Assembly (NCBI RefSeq): GCF_012911015.1
Contig: NZ_WVVV01000002.1
Span: 244,680 to 308,679 of the forward strand
From: Chelativorans sp. ZYF759
Lineage (GTDB): Bacteria; Pseudomonadota; Alphaproteobacteria; Rhizobiales; Rhizobiaceae
Length of the DNA: 64,000 nt
Direction: 5' to 3'
Part shown: in pieces, positions 10,026-20,499 of the stretch
Layout: every line of letters starts with the position of its first letter
Numbering within the stretch: the first letter of the stretch is position 1
Program-made: the position numbers and the translations under genes
The notes under the pieces: model-generated
What the model was told of the DNA's origin: nothing
Seen by the model: the letters and a program-made list of their open reading frames with translations, nothing else
Database searches by the model: none

Positions 10026-10997
10026 ATGATCAGGTCCATCGTACGCGGCACGGGCACCGCCCTTCCCCGCCGCGTCATGAAGAATACCGATTTCGCAGGC
10101 GTCGTGGAGACTTCGGACGAGTGGATCGTCCAGCGCACCGGTATCCGCCAGCGCCACATCGCCGAGCCCGACGAGACCACGGCCTCGCTCGGTGAAGAGG
10201 CTGCCCGCAAGGCGCTGGAAGCCGCCGGGCTCACGCCGGCCGACATCGACCTGATCGTGCTGGCCACCTCGACGCCCAACAACACGTTCCCGGCCACCGC
10301 CGTCGAAATCCAGCAGAGGCTTGGCATGACGCACGGCTTCGCCTTCGACATGCAGGCGGTCTGCTCGGGCTTCGTCTACGCCGTCAACACGGCCGATCTC
10401 CACATTCGCGGCGGCATGGCCAGGCGCGCGCTTGTCATCGGCTCTGAAACCTTCTCGCGCCTGCTGGACTGGAACGACCGCACCACCTGCGTGCTTTTCG
10501 GCGATGGCGCCGGCGCGATCGTCCTGGAAGCGGCCGAAGGCGAAGGCACGCTGGCCGATCGCGGCGTGCTGGCGGCCAGCCTGCGCTCGGACGGCTGCCA
10601 TCGCGACAAGCTCTATGTCGATGGCGGCCCGTCGACGACCGGCACGGTCGGTCATCTGCGCATGGAGGGCCGCGAGGTCTTCAAGCATGCCGTCTCCATG
10701 ATCTCCGACGTCATCGAGACCGTCTTCGACCAGGCCGGCATCACCGCCGACGACATTGACTGGTTCGTGCCCCACCAGGCCAACAAGCGTATCATCGACG
10801 CCTCGGCCAAGAAGCTCGGCATCGCGCCCGAGAAGGTCGTCATCACCGTCGACCACCACGGCAACACCTCCGCCGCCTCCGTCCCCCTCGCCCTGCACAC
10901 GGCGGTGGCCGACGGACGGATCAAAAAAGGTGATCTCGTCCTGCTTGAGGCGATGGGCGGCGGATTTACCTGGGGCGCCGTGCTCCTAAGATGGTAA
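10026..10997 (+). CDS. fabH: beta-ketoacyl-ACP synthase III
   Basis: The 323-residue condensing enzyme starts fatty-acid synthesis by joining acetyl-CoA and malonyl-ACP. The catalytic triad is intact: Cys113 in MQAVCSGF, His250 in VPHQANKRI and Asn280 in HHGNTSAAS. The C-terminus [13 protein letters not shown] is typical. It directly follows plsX. Confidence 0.97.
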   Translation: MIRSIVRGTGTALPRRVMKNTDFAGVVETSDEWIVQRTGIRQRHIAEPDETTASLGEEAARKALEAAGLTPADIDLIVLATSTPNNTFPATAVEIQQRLGMTHGFAFDMQAVCSGFVYAVNTADLHIRGGMARRALVIGSETFSRLLDWNDRTTCVLFGDGAGAIVLEAAEGEGTLADRGVLAASLRSDGCHRDKLYVDGGPSTTGTVGHLRMEGREVFKHAVSMISDVIETVFDQAGITADDIDWFVPHQANKRIIDASAKKLGIAPEKVVITVDHHGNTSAASVPLALHTAVADGRIKKGDLVLLEAMGGGFTWGAVLLRW

Positions 10998-11030
10998 ACG
11001 GCTCATATACCAAGGTTTGAGCTTCCGTCC

Positions 11031-11059
11031 TTGACCTCGTTTGCTCAATTTCCTAACGT
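11031..11059 (+). promoter_or_regulatory. sigma-70-type promoter candidate for ihfA
   Basis: TTGACC, a 17-base spacer, then TAACGT, about 50 bp before the ihfA ATG in an A+T-richer stretch. It fits a housekeeping promoter. Confidence 0.45.
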
Positions 11060-11109
11060 CTGGGCTAATTGCGGTTTTTCAAATATTTCAGCATGGTTAG
11101 GCGATCCTG

Positions 11110-11436
11110 ATGGGGGGTAAGACCGTAACGCGCGCCGATCTGGCCGAGGCAGTCTACCGTAAGGTCGGCTTGTCGCGAACGGAATCCGCCCAGCTCGTGG
11201 AAATGGTGCTGGAGGAAATCTGCGAAGCCATTGTCCGCGGGGAAACGGTCAAGCTGTCCTCCTTCGCGACCTTCCAGGTCCGCTCCAAGAACGAGCGTGT
11301 GGGGCGCAACCCCAAGACCGGCGAGGAAGTGCCGATCTCGCCGCGGCGCGTCATGACCTTCAAGGCCTCAAACGTGCTCAAGCAGCGTATTCTGCGCTCG
11401 CACCGCACCAATTCACGCGTCGAAGAAGAGGTCTGA
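11110..11436 (+). CDS. ihfA: integration host factor subunit alpha
   Basis: A 108-residue DNA-bending protein of the HU/IHF family, acting as a heterodimer with IhfB. The DNA-contact arm [21 protein letters not shown] includes the proline that intercalates into DNA. The alpha-type start [18 protein letters not shown] supports IhfA rather than HU. The C-terminal tail ([11 protein letters not shown]) is longer than in E. coli, as is usual in rhizobia. merR follows after 111 bp, the common alphaproteobacterial order. Confidence 0.95.
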   Translation: MGGKTVTRADLAEAVYRKVGLSRTESAQLVEMVLEEICEAIVRGETVKLSSFATFQVRSKNERVGRNPKTGEEVPISPRRVMTFKASNVLKQRILRSHRTNSRVEEEV

Positions 11437-11547
11437 GGCAAGCCCGCCGCCTTATTCGGTGGATTAAGCCTTTCGGTCCACTTGAAAGTCAGCCCCCAAA
11501 AGGCTGATCATAAAGCCGATTCGTGACATCAGCACTGGGTACCCGGC

Positions 11548-12081
11548 ATGGACAAGAGCCCCGACGCCTTCCGTACCATCAGCGAGGTCGCCGAAGATCT
11601 CGACCTGCCGCAGCACGTGCTTCGTTTCTGGGAAACGCGATTTACCCAGATCAAGCCGATGAAGCGTGGCGGCGGCCGTCGTTATTACCGGCCCCAGGAT
11701 GTCGATCTGATCAAGGGCATCCGCCACATGCTCTACGACCAGGGCTATACGATCAAGGGCGTGCAGCGCCTCCTGAAGGAAAACGGCAACCAGTTCCTCG
11801 TGGCCATCGGCGCGGGCGACGTGGCCGCCGCCGAAGCCATCACCCTGCGCAAGGCGGAGGCGGAGGCGACGGCCTCCGCGGACAAGCTGGCCATCGACGA
11901 CACGGTGCTCGGCAAGCCGCGCATGAAGGCCGGCCGCCGCTTCTTCGGCCTTGGCCGCACGGAAGAGGACGGCCCGGTGGAAGCCGACGAGGGGCGCCTG
12001 ACCCGAGACAACCGTGCCCTCCTCCAGGAAGCGCTGTTCGACCTCCTCGAATGCAAGCGCCTGCTCGACCAGGTACGCTGA
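11548..12081 (+). CDS. MerR-family transcriptional regulator
   Basis: 177 residues. The N-terminal winged helix is clear: [20 protein letters not shown] is the helix-turn-helix and [15 protein letters not shown] the wing. A dimerisation helix ([22 protein letters not shown]) follows. The C-terminal half is alanine-rich and has no metal-binding cysteines, so it is not a metal sensor. This regulator follows ihfA in many alphaproteobacteria; its targets are unknown to me. Confidence 0.9.
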   Translation: MDKSPDAFRTISEVAEDLDLPQHVLRFWETRFTQIKPMKRGGGRRYYRPQDVDLIKGIRHMLYDQGYTIKGVQRLLKENGNQFLVAIGAGDVAAAEAITLRKAEAEATASADKLAIDDTVLGKPRMKAGRRFFGLGRTEEDGPVEADEGRLTRDNRALLQEALFDLLECKRLLDQVR

Positions 12082-12288
12082 CGGCAATTCCGTATACTGA
12101 GATTCCGGGCACTTGCACTGCTGCTTTGATTGACAACCAGGGCTCGTGGCGAAGTTGCCGAACGGCCACTACTTGCCTCATTTCGTTCGCCGCAAGTCCA
12201 GCTGCCCGCTCTTTCCGCTTGCCAACGGCCGTTTACTGGCGAAACCTCTGCGTGAAGGTTGCAGGCCTTCAAGGAGAGGAGACCACAA

Positions 12289-12972
12289 ATGCTCAAGTAC
12301 AGAATGGCAGTTCTGGCGACCGCACTTGCCGGGGTGGCATTGACCGCCACGCCTTCGTCAGCGGCAGATCCCAGCTATTGGGACCAGCCCAGCCCGACCT
12401 TCGACTGGAGCGGCTTCTACGTAGGTGCACATGTCGGTGCTGGCGGCAGCCGTGTTGGCTGGGAATTCATACCCGGGGGTACAACCGCCAACCACAATGG
12501 AAGTGGGGCCTTCGGCGGCATCCAGGCCGGCTACAACATGCAGTATGACAGCTTGGTCTTCGGTGCCGAGGCGGACATCTCATATGCCGGGATCAACGGC
12601 AGCACGCCGTGCCCAAATCCCGATTTTGCGTGCCAATCGCGCATCAACTGGCTGGGTTCGGCACGTCTGCGGGCCGGCTTCGCGTTCGATCAGGTTATGA
12701 TCTATGGTACCGGCGGTCTCGGCTTCGGCAATGTGCGTATGCAGACGGTGGACTTGGTCGGCGCGCTCGGCACAAGTGGAGAAACCAGAACCCGGGCCGG
12801 ATGGACGCTGGGTGCCGGTGCCGAGTTCGCATTCGCGGATGGCTGGTCCTTGAAGGGGGAGTATGTTTATTACGATCTCGGCAGGGCAAATTACACCGTG
12901 TTCCCTGCCCTGGAGGCCCGTGCCCGGACGCAGATCCACACCGGCAAGATCGGCGTGAACTTCCGCTGGTAG
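12289..12972 (+). CDS. outer-membrane beta-barrel protein (Omp25/Omp31 family)
   Basis: 227 residues. A Sec signal peptide ends near residue 25 (TATPSSAA), followed by FDWSGFYVGAHVGAGG, the hallmark of the small alphaproteobacterial porin-like proteins. Alternating strands follow and the C-terminal FRW is the aromatic end expected for BAM recognition. A strong ribosome-binding site (AAGGAGAGG) precedes the ATG at 12289. These abundant surface proteins stabilise the envelope. A perfect terminator follows at 12997-13020. Confidence 0.93.
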   Translation: MLKYRMAVLATALAGVALTATPSSAADPSYWDQPSPTFDWSGFYVGAHVGAGGSRVGWEFIPGGTTANHNGSGAFGGIQAGYNMQYDSLVFGAEADISYAGINGSTPCPNPDFACQSRINWLGSARLRAGFAFDQVMIYGTGGLGFGNVRMQTVDLVGALGTSGETRTRAGWTLGAGAEFAFADGWSLKGEYVYYDLGRANYTVFPALEARARTQIHTGKIGVNFRW

Positions 12973-12996
12973 TCCGTCCGAACCGCAGTCTCTTCG

Positions 12997-13020
12997 AAAG
13001 CCCGGCCTCGGCCGGGCTTT
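12997..13020 (+). terminator. intrinsic terminator after the Omp gene
   Basis: Perfect 10-bp stem AAAGCCCGGC / GCCGGGCTTT with a CTCG loop, followed by TCTTT. Confidence 0.88.
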
Positions 13021-13059
13021 TCTTTGGCCGGCATGGTCGAGGCGCCGGCCCGGCAAAAA

Positions 13060-13087
13060 CCCCGCCGCCTTGTCCAGGCGGGCGGGG
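13060..13087 (-). terminator. intrinsic terminator on the minus strand
   Basis: On the minus strand CCCCGCCCGCC and GGCGGCGGGG form a stem with one bulge and the loop TGGACAA, followed directly by TTTTTG. This is a good rho-independent terminator for a leftward transcript, although no standard gene lies to its right before uvrA. It supports the small gene at 13179-13298. Confidence 0.65.
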
Positions 13088-13178
13088 CTCTTCTGCGCGG
13101 CAACTTGGCCGCCCTGCCGGATCCTGTCCGGCTCGTGATTTCGGATGCGTCTCGGGACGGCGCCCGATGATCCGACTG

Positions 13179-13298
13179 TCAGTCTCTGCGATGTGGTTTG
13201 GAAACGACCTTCACGGTTTGCCGCTTGGTCCGGCGGCACCTATGAAAGGCGCGGCCCCGCGCTTCTGCGGAGCCCGTGGGACTGTCCGGTGGAGTCAT
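13179..13298 (-). CDS. possible small basic protein of 39 residues
   Basis: Leftward ORF beginning MTPPDSPTGS and ending VVSKPHRRD, rich in Arg/Lys. The only strong evidence is around it. GGGAGGTGA lies at ideal spacing (7 bases) before the ATG, and a leftward intrinsic terminator sits 92 bp after the stop. The ATG overlaps the stop of a 33-codon leftward frame in an ATGA-type arrangement, so translation could be coupled. No family is recognised. It may instead be a small regulatory RNA. Confidence 0.35.
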   Translation of the reverse strand: MTPPDSPTGSAEARGRAFHRCRRTKRQTVKVVSKPHRRD

Positions 13299-13301
13299 TC
13301 C

Positions 13302-13511
13302 TTCACCTCCCTGTTGGCTTCACCAAGCCTGCCGGGCGCTGATCCGGGTGCCGCGCATCGTCGCGCAGGCCGCCCACCGGCGCCGGAGAGCGTCATCGCG
13401 CTCGTCCCGGAAAGGCACGAAACAGTCTGCGCCCGACCTGCCCCAAGGTCAAGCGAAGTCGGACGGCGCACGCCAAATGTGATCGGCCGCTTCGCCGGAT
13501 GTCAGCATGTT
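13302..13511. other. gene-free region upstream of the SOS box
   Basis: I see no conventional gene here. In many alphaproteobacteria ssb is divergent from uvrA at this position, but no single-strand-binding protein is encoded here. Confidence 0.4.
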
Positions 13512-13526
13512 GTTCGATATTTGTTC
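13512..13526 (+). promoter_or_regulatory. LexA (SOS) box of uvrA
   Basis: GTTC-GATATTT-GTTC is a perfect match to the alphaproteobacterial LexA site GTTC-N7-GTTC, about 150 bp before the uvrA start. It implies damage-inducible uvrA. It also argues against starting uvrA at the ATG at 13507, which would place the operator inside the coding region. Confidence 0.85.
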
Positions 13527-13674
13527 TTTCCGCTTGCTCCCTCCGGGAAAAAACGGGAAAACATCGCCTCCTCTTCCGCGCGCGCCTCGACGCCGGCGCG
13601 GATCGACCTACATGAGGGGCTGGCCGGGACGCCCGGGCCAGGCGCAAGAACAGCAACGAGCGGCAATCCCGGCC

Positions 13675-16596
<2,922 letters not shown>

Positions 16597-16642
16597 AGCC
16601 GTCCTCTCCGCGTCGCCCTCTTCGGACGCCGCCCCGCCGCTT

Positions 16643-16772
16643 CGTCATCCTCGGGCTTGACCCGAGGATCCATGCCTGAACGCCGGACAATCGGCGAAAC
16701 CGGATGCGATGGCCGATCCCCCTCGGGAGACGTCCTGAAGGAAAGAGAGGCGCGCCAGAGGGCGCTGTTCTT
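16643..16772. repeat. rhizobial intergenic mosaic repeat, copy 1 (degenerate)
   Basis: It starts with the palindrome ATCCTCGGG-CTTGA-CCCGAGGAT (16647-16669), a motif seen many times in rhizobial genomes. It continues with CATGCCTGAACGC, CGGCGAAACCGGA and a decayed GGGAGACGTCC...AGAGGCGCGCCAGAGGGCG part. The same blocks in the same order and orientation occur at 17418-17551. It resembles RIME-type mosaic elements; the exact family name is from memory. Confidence 0.75.
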
Positions 16773-16834
16773 GATAAGCTCACGCCCATGACCGGAAACC
16801 GAAGCGGTACAGGGCGCTAGGCAGTGGAGCGGTA

Positions 16835-17146
16835 ATGGACGATCTTGTCGACCAGATACGCTCGCGTATCGAGAACGGCGCGTTCAGGGTATCCGGACAC
16901 GCCCAAGGTCGATTTGACGAACGGGGTCTGCGGCTTACCGATATACTTGCAAGCGTGAAAACCTGGACGATCGTCGGGACCTATGTGCAAAGCCGCATGG
17001 GCCCATCCTTCCTGGCAAAGCACGACCTGCCGGGTGGTCCGATCCATGCGGTATCTGCCGACGCGGCCCATGCCGTTCTCGTAACCGTCTACCATCCTGA
17101 CAAGGACAAGTGGGATGAACACTCCACGACCCGCCGCCAAGAGTGA
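16835..17146 (+). CDS. DUF4258 family protein (toxin-like)
   Basis: 103 residues with the DUF4258 layout: an early SGHAQGRFDERGL motif (His and Arg in the positions of RelE/BrnT-like folds), a YVQSRMGPSFLAKHD stretch, and AVLVTVYHPDKDKWDEH at the end. DUF4258 genes are often paired with small antitoxin-like genes and are thought to be RNase-type toxins, so a toxin role is inferred and not shown. The ATG at 16835 has GGAG upstream. Its 3' end overlaps the next gene by 32 bp. The pair sits between two copies of an intergenic repeat. Confidence 0.75.
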   Translation: MDDLVDQIRSRIENGAFRVSGHAQGRFDERGLRLTDILASVKTWTIVGTYVQSRMGPSFLAKHDLPGGPIHAVSADAAHAVLVTVYHPDKDKWDEHSTTRRQE

Positions 17147-17357
17147 ACAGGTGACACGACTCGTCGACGAGGGCGCCTACATTGCGAAGGTGCCTGTCAC
17201 GCTGATTTACGAGCCCGATGACCCCACCGATTGGGGGCCCTATCTGTCAGCCGATGACGCGCTCAAGCTCGACGAGGTACGACAGGCCCTGAGGCGCGGC
17301 GACATCACCGCCGCCGCCCGCCATGGGGAGGTCTTCGAACTCACGAAGGTGGCGTGA
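17115..17357 (+). CDS. small partner protein of the DUF4258 gene, antitoxin-like
   Basis: 80 residues, mostly polar. The central segment LIYEPDDPTDWGPYLSADDALKLDEVRQALRRGD is shortened here to its landmarks: an acidic loop with DWGPYLS, then a helical region ending AARHGEVFEL. I do not recognise a DNA-binding domain. Overlap with the upstream gene suggests coupled translation, as in type II toxin-antitoxin pairs, though toxin-first order is less common. Function is inferred from position only. Confidence 0.65.
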   Translation: MNTPRPAAKSEQVTRLVDEGAYIAKVPVTLIYEPDDPTDWGPYLSADDALKLDEVRQALRRGDITAAARHGEVFELTKVA

Positions 17358-17417
17358 AAAGCGGGCGAACGGCTCCATAGGCCGCAGCTTGCGACAAGCG
17401 CCGCCATTACCCCGCCT

Positions 17418-17551
17418 CGTCATCCTCGGGCTTGACCCGAGGATCCACGCCTGAACGCTCGGCGATGGGCGAAACCGGACACGACGGCTAATCTCCCCCG
17501 CTCGTGGGGGAGATGTCCGGCGGGACAGAGGGGCGCCGTAGGGCGTGTGCG
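17418..17551. repeat. rhizobial intergenic mosaic repeat, copy 2 (better preserved)
   Basis: ATCCTCGGG-CTTGA-CCCGAGGAT (17422-17444) is followed by a second palindrome ATCTCCCCC-GCTCGT-GGGGGAGAT (17491-17514) and GTCCGGCGGGACAGAGGGG. It is in direct orientation to copy 1 and ends 3 bp before the ATG of the next gene. The two-palindrome structure matches rhizobial RIME-like elements. Confidence 0.8.
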
Positions 17552-17554
17552 CTG

Positions 17555-19045
17555 ATGAGCCGAAACTTGGAACGTCCACCCAAAGCCTCGGTGCATGAAC
17601 TTCACGACATCGTCGCTGAAATCATTTCAGAACTCGCACGCATTCAGAATCTGCCGCGACCGTATAGGGACGAGGAGGATGACTTTCCTTTTCCTCGCGA
17701 GATCGCCGTAGGAAATGGATTAGTCGTCACAATTAGCAGGAAGATCGATCAACTCATCGGAGATGTTGCTCGATCGATGCGCAGCAGCGCGCTACTGGAA
17801 GGCCAATTCACCGCCGATGATTACCGAAAACTCGTTCGACGCGCCTTTGGACCAGCTCTTGCCAGAATTGAGCTCAGCCTCCCACTCACCCAAAACGCAA
17901 GGTCGGTTTTGGCTGACGTTGACGCAAAAGTCACCGAGGAGATCGACTGGCTTTTGAACAACGGCCGGCGGGAGTATGCGCTTGGATGCACACTCTTCAC
18001 CTTCACGGACTTTCCGCCCTTTGTTATCGGCCCCGTCCGCTTTGAGCCGCGAGAGATATGGCTGGACCGAAAGGCTTCGGATGGACGCTCAGCGCGCATT
18101 AGCCGGGGCGGTCGGATAGAGCGGTTTGGGCATCAAATCGCCGATGGCCCGATTTCAAACGTTGCGAAGCGACGAATCTTGCGCGCATGGCAAGGGCAGA
18201 AGCCGAAGGGTCGCAAGCCTTCCGTCGACAGCCATAGTGAACGAGACATCATCGAAGCAATCCGCGACTGCCCGTACGTATGCAGTGTTAAGATGCCGGG
18301 GTTTGGAGACAAGGCCGGACAGGACAAGGCACTGCTGGCGGCCCGCCTCGCACTGACGACCATATCCCTAATCTGGGAAAGACCATCGAAGGCTTTGGAC
18401 GGTCTCAACCTGCTTTTCGACAGGGAGATGCGGGGTCGATCACTGCTATCCTTTACGTCAGACGGCTTGATCCTCGGTGGCAGGATGACATCCAACATGC
18501 CACATGCGCCTTGGGCCAGGCGCGACGAGTTGCAAAAGCACTTTGAAGAGTTTGCAGGTGAGTTCGCGGTTGCTGGTGAGGCCTTGGAATGGCTGCTCAA
18601 CCCAACGGGCAACGACCAAAGGCCACAGCTCATGAGCACAATCACACAAGCGATGATTTGGCTTCACGATGGGTGCCGCGAAATCACCGATCTCAAAGCA
18701 ATCGTCAGCTTCGCGTCGTCCATGGAAATTCTCGCCGGTGGAGACGGAAAGAAATCAATTGTCAGACTTGTTCATGCTCGCCTAGGAGCTGACGAAAATA
18801 CAAGAATCCATCGCGATGGTTTCAGCGTGAGAGAAGTCATCGACCAGATATACGACCAAGGCCGCACACGCTTCATCCATGGCCCAAGAAAGAAGGGCAA
18901 TGATGTTTGGGGAGACAAGCTCGGCCACGACTGGTCGGAAACACGAGGAAATGCAGAACGTCTCGCGCGGATGTGTTTAGTAAGCTCCATGGAATGGTCT
19001 GCGGAAAATCCCCAAGGCGATGATCCTCGTCTCTTATTGAAATAG
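17555..19045 (+). CDS. orphan protein of unknown function with HEPN-like C-terminus
   Basis: 496 residues, not recognised as a named family. The N-terminal third is helical (HELHDIVAEIISELARI) and the middle has strand-rich stretches (YALGCTLFTFTDFPPFVIG). The last third resembles Apea/HEPN-like modules: an R-x4-H motif at 437-442 (RTRFIH, then GPRKK), followed by an amphipathic helix (GNAERLARMCLVSSMEW). HEPN proteins are often RNases in toxin or phage-defence systems, so such a role is possible but only inferred. Base composition differs from neighbours: more A/T at third positions and frequent AGA, TTA and ATA-type codons, a sign of acquisition. I start at 17555; upstream codons would lie in the repeat. 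Confidence 0.7.
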   Translation: MSRNLERPPKASVHELHDIVAEIISELARIQNLPRPYRDEEDDFPFPREIAVGNGLVVTISRKIDQLIGDVARSMRSSALLEGQFTADDYRKLVRRAFGPALARIELSLPLTQNARSVLADVDAKVTEEIDWLLNNGRREYALGCTLFTFTDFPPFVIGPVRFEPREIWLDRKASDGRSARISRGGRIERFGHQIADGPISNVAKRRILRAWQGQKPKGRKPSVDSHSERDIIEAIRDCPYVCSVKMPGFGDKAGQDKALLAARLALTTISLIWERPSKALDGLNLLFDREMRGRSLLSFTSDGLILGGRMTSNMPHAPWARRDELQKHFEEFAGEFAVAGEALEWLLNPTGNDQRPQLMSTITQAMIWLHDGCREITDLKAIVSFASSMEILAGGDGKKSIVRLVHARLGADENTRIHRDGFSVREVIDQIYDQGRTRFIHGPRKKGNDVWGDKLGHDWSETRGNAERLARMCLVSSMEWSAENPQGDDPRLLLK

Positions 19046-19051
19046 AACAAA

Positions 19052-19441
19052 TCACCCCCAAACCACCTCCGCCCCCAACTTCCCCAACCCCCGGTCGCTC
19101 GACACGAGCCGCAGCCCTTCCACCATCGCCTGCGCCACCAGCATCCGGTCGAAGGGGTCACGGTGGTCGCCGGGAAGCAGGCCGGCGCGCAGCGCGTGGC
19201 GCGGCGTGACGTTGAGGATCGACAGATTGGCGGCCGCCGCCAGTTCTTCAAAGCCTTCCATGAAGGGCGCGACCTCAGGCCATTTGCCGAGCCGGAATTT
19301 CTGCGACATCTCGTAGGCCGAAATGGCGCTGACATAGGTCTCGCCCCGGTTCTGCTCGATCGTGTCGCGAAGGCGCGGGCCGATGCGCCGCTCGCCCCGC
19401 AGCCACCACACGAAGACACTGGTGTCGAAGAGCAGGCTCAA
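19052..19441 (-). CDS. vapC: PIN-domain toxin (VapC family)
   Basis: A 129-residue predicted Mg-dependent RNase. The PIN acidic residues are present: Asp6 in LLFDTSVF, Glu44 in SAYEMSQKF, Asp95/Asp98 in HRDPFDRML and Asp116 in SSDRGL. It starts at a TTG that overlaps the antitoxin stop (TTGA, 4 bp), so translation is coupled. It is convergent with the HEPN-like gene, with 6 bp between stops. Confidence 0.88.
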   Translation of the reverse strand: MSLLFDTSVFVWWLRGERRIGPRLRDTIEQNRGETYVSAISAYEMSQKFRLGKWPEVAPFMEGFEELAAAANLSILNVTPRHALRAGLLPGDHRDPFDRMLVAQAMVEGLRLVSSDRGLGKLGAEVVWG

Positions 19442-19857
19442 GTTTTGTCCCTGCCGGGATCGACCGCCTCATCGCCTTCCCAGGCGCGCAGTTCCTCTTC
19501 CGACAGGGGATCGAAGAACGCGTCGGGCACCGGCGGCAGATGCGCCAGCATGCCGAAACCGCGGATGCGCTTCTCCTCCGTCGGCACCAGTTTTGCCACC
19601 GGCTTGCCGTCCTGCATGATCAGAAACTCCCTGCCCGCTTTCACCGCCGCGCGCATCGCGCCGACATCGTACTCCGCCTGGCTGTCCTCCGCGAAGCCGC
19701 CGGGCGGCGAGCCACCCATGATCACTCCGCTATCGACCGGCACCAGCCGCACCGCCGGCTTGTTGCGGCGCGCGATCACGATCTCCTCGCCGGCCTCGGC
19801 ACGTGCCACGAGGTCGGAAAGCCGCGTCTTGGCGTCATGCATGTTGATGATGGCCAT
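19438..19857 (-). CDS. Phd/YefM-type antitoxin with an internal duplication
   Basis: 139 residues. The start MAIINMHDAKTRLSDLVARA is a typical Phd/YefM DNA-binding fold. The strand pair AGEEIVIARRNKPAVRLVPV (22-41) recurs as AGREFLIMQDGKPVAKLVPT (74-93), so the protein is longer than the usual ~85 residues. The end (PDAFFDPLSEEELRAWEG) is the toxin-binding tail that normally follows one such domain. The ATG at 19857 is preferred over 19863 because AGGA is correctly spaced for it. An inverted repeat lies just upstream. Confidence 0.82.
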   Translation of the reverse strand: MAIINMHDAKTRLSDLVARAEAGEEIVIARRNKPAVRLVPVDSGVIMGGSPPGGFAEDSQAEYDVGAMRAAVKAGREFLIMQDGKPVAKLVPTEEKRIRGFGMLAHLPPVPDAFFDPLSEEELRAWEGDEAVDPGRDKT

Positions 19858-19865
19858 GCACATAT

Positions 19866-19887
19866 CCTAGCTAAGTATCTGGCTAGG
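19866..19887 (-). promoter_or_regulatory. inverted repeat, candidate operator of the antitoxin-toxin pair
   Basis: CCTAGC-N10-GCTAGG, 9 bases upstream of the antitoxin start. Phd-type antitoxins bind such palindromes to repress their own operon. Confidence 0.5.
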
Positions 19888-20014
19888 TACAACCGAAGGA
19901 AGGCCGTTCATCCCGTGGTCCCGCCTTTGGCCGTCTACCTCCCCTGCCAGGGAAAAAAGTCTGTCCACCTCTCCTTCGAACGCCTGACAATGGCCCGAGA
20001 AAGGAGACCGCGCG

Positions 20015-20410
20015 GTGAAGGCAGCGCATCACAAGGACCCGAATGTCGAAGCGCTGAAGCGCATCGTCGCACTGCTTTTGTCGCTGGCCGGCCTCGCCCG
20101 CCGCGCTTCCGCCCACTCCGCGCCCATGCGCTTCCTCGTCCAATTCGTCATCGGCCGCGCCGAGACCGCGGTCCTCGCCTTCATCGGGGTGCCGGCGGAA
20201 GAGGCACGCCCCCGCGCGCACGGGCTGCCGGGTCCGTCCGATCTGCTCTTGCTCTCCGCCCGCCTGCACACCCTCGCCTTGCTGCTTGCCCAGGCCTGCC
20301 GCATGGACCCGCGGACAGGCGAGACGCGACCCGTTCCGAGCGCCCTCCCGGCCCTCCTCGCGATCCTGCCTCTCCCCCTCCCCCTCGCCCCGTTCCACGA
20401 CACGTCCTGA
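20015..20410 (+). CDS. hypothetical protein, rhizobial type
   Basis: 131 residues from a GTG with AAGGAG 8 bases upstream. It has a hydrophobic N-terminal helix (RIVALLLSLAGLA), a second one (PMRFLVQFVIG) and a long alanine/leucine-rich helix (LLLLSARLHTLALLLAQACRM). The start DPNVEALKRIVALLLSLAGLA resembles small uncharacterised proteins I remember from Mesorhizobium. No function is known. Confidence 0.6.
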   Translation: MKAAHHKDPNVEALKRIVALLLSLAGLARRASAHSAPMRFLVQFVIGRAETAVLAFIGVPAEEARPRAHGLPGPSDLLLLSARLHTLALLLAQACRMDPRTGETRPVPSALPALLAILPLPLPLAPFHDTS

Positions 20411-20499
20411 CCTGGCCGCACCTGTCAGCAGCCTCGTCCTTCCGGGTGGACATTTCGGTCCGGCCCGCGCACGGTCGCGCCCAAAAAGAGGAAGAGAGA

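Noticed and set aside
8973-10898. Long leftward ORF of 641 codons opposite plsX and fabH
   Set aside because: It mirrors the plus-strand genes in a high-G+C region, its translation is rich in His/Arg/Asp repeats typical of antisense frames, and plsX and fabH are unmistakable.
13507-13674. N-terminal extension of UvrA
   Set aside because: It would put the LexA box in coding sequence and is not conserved; [11 protein letters not shown] is the normal start.
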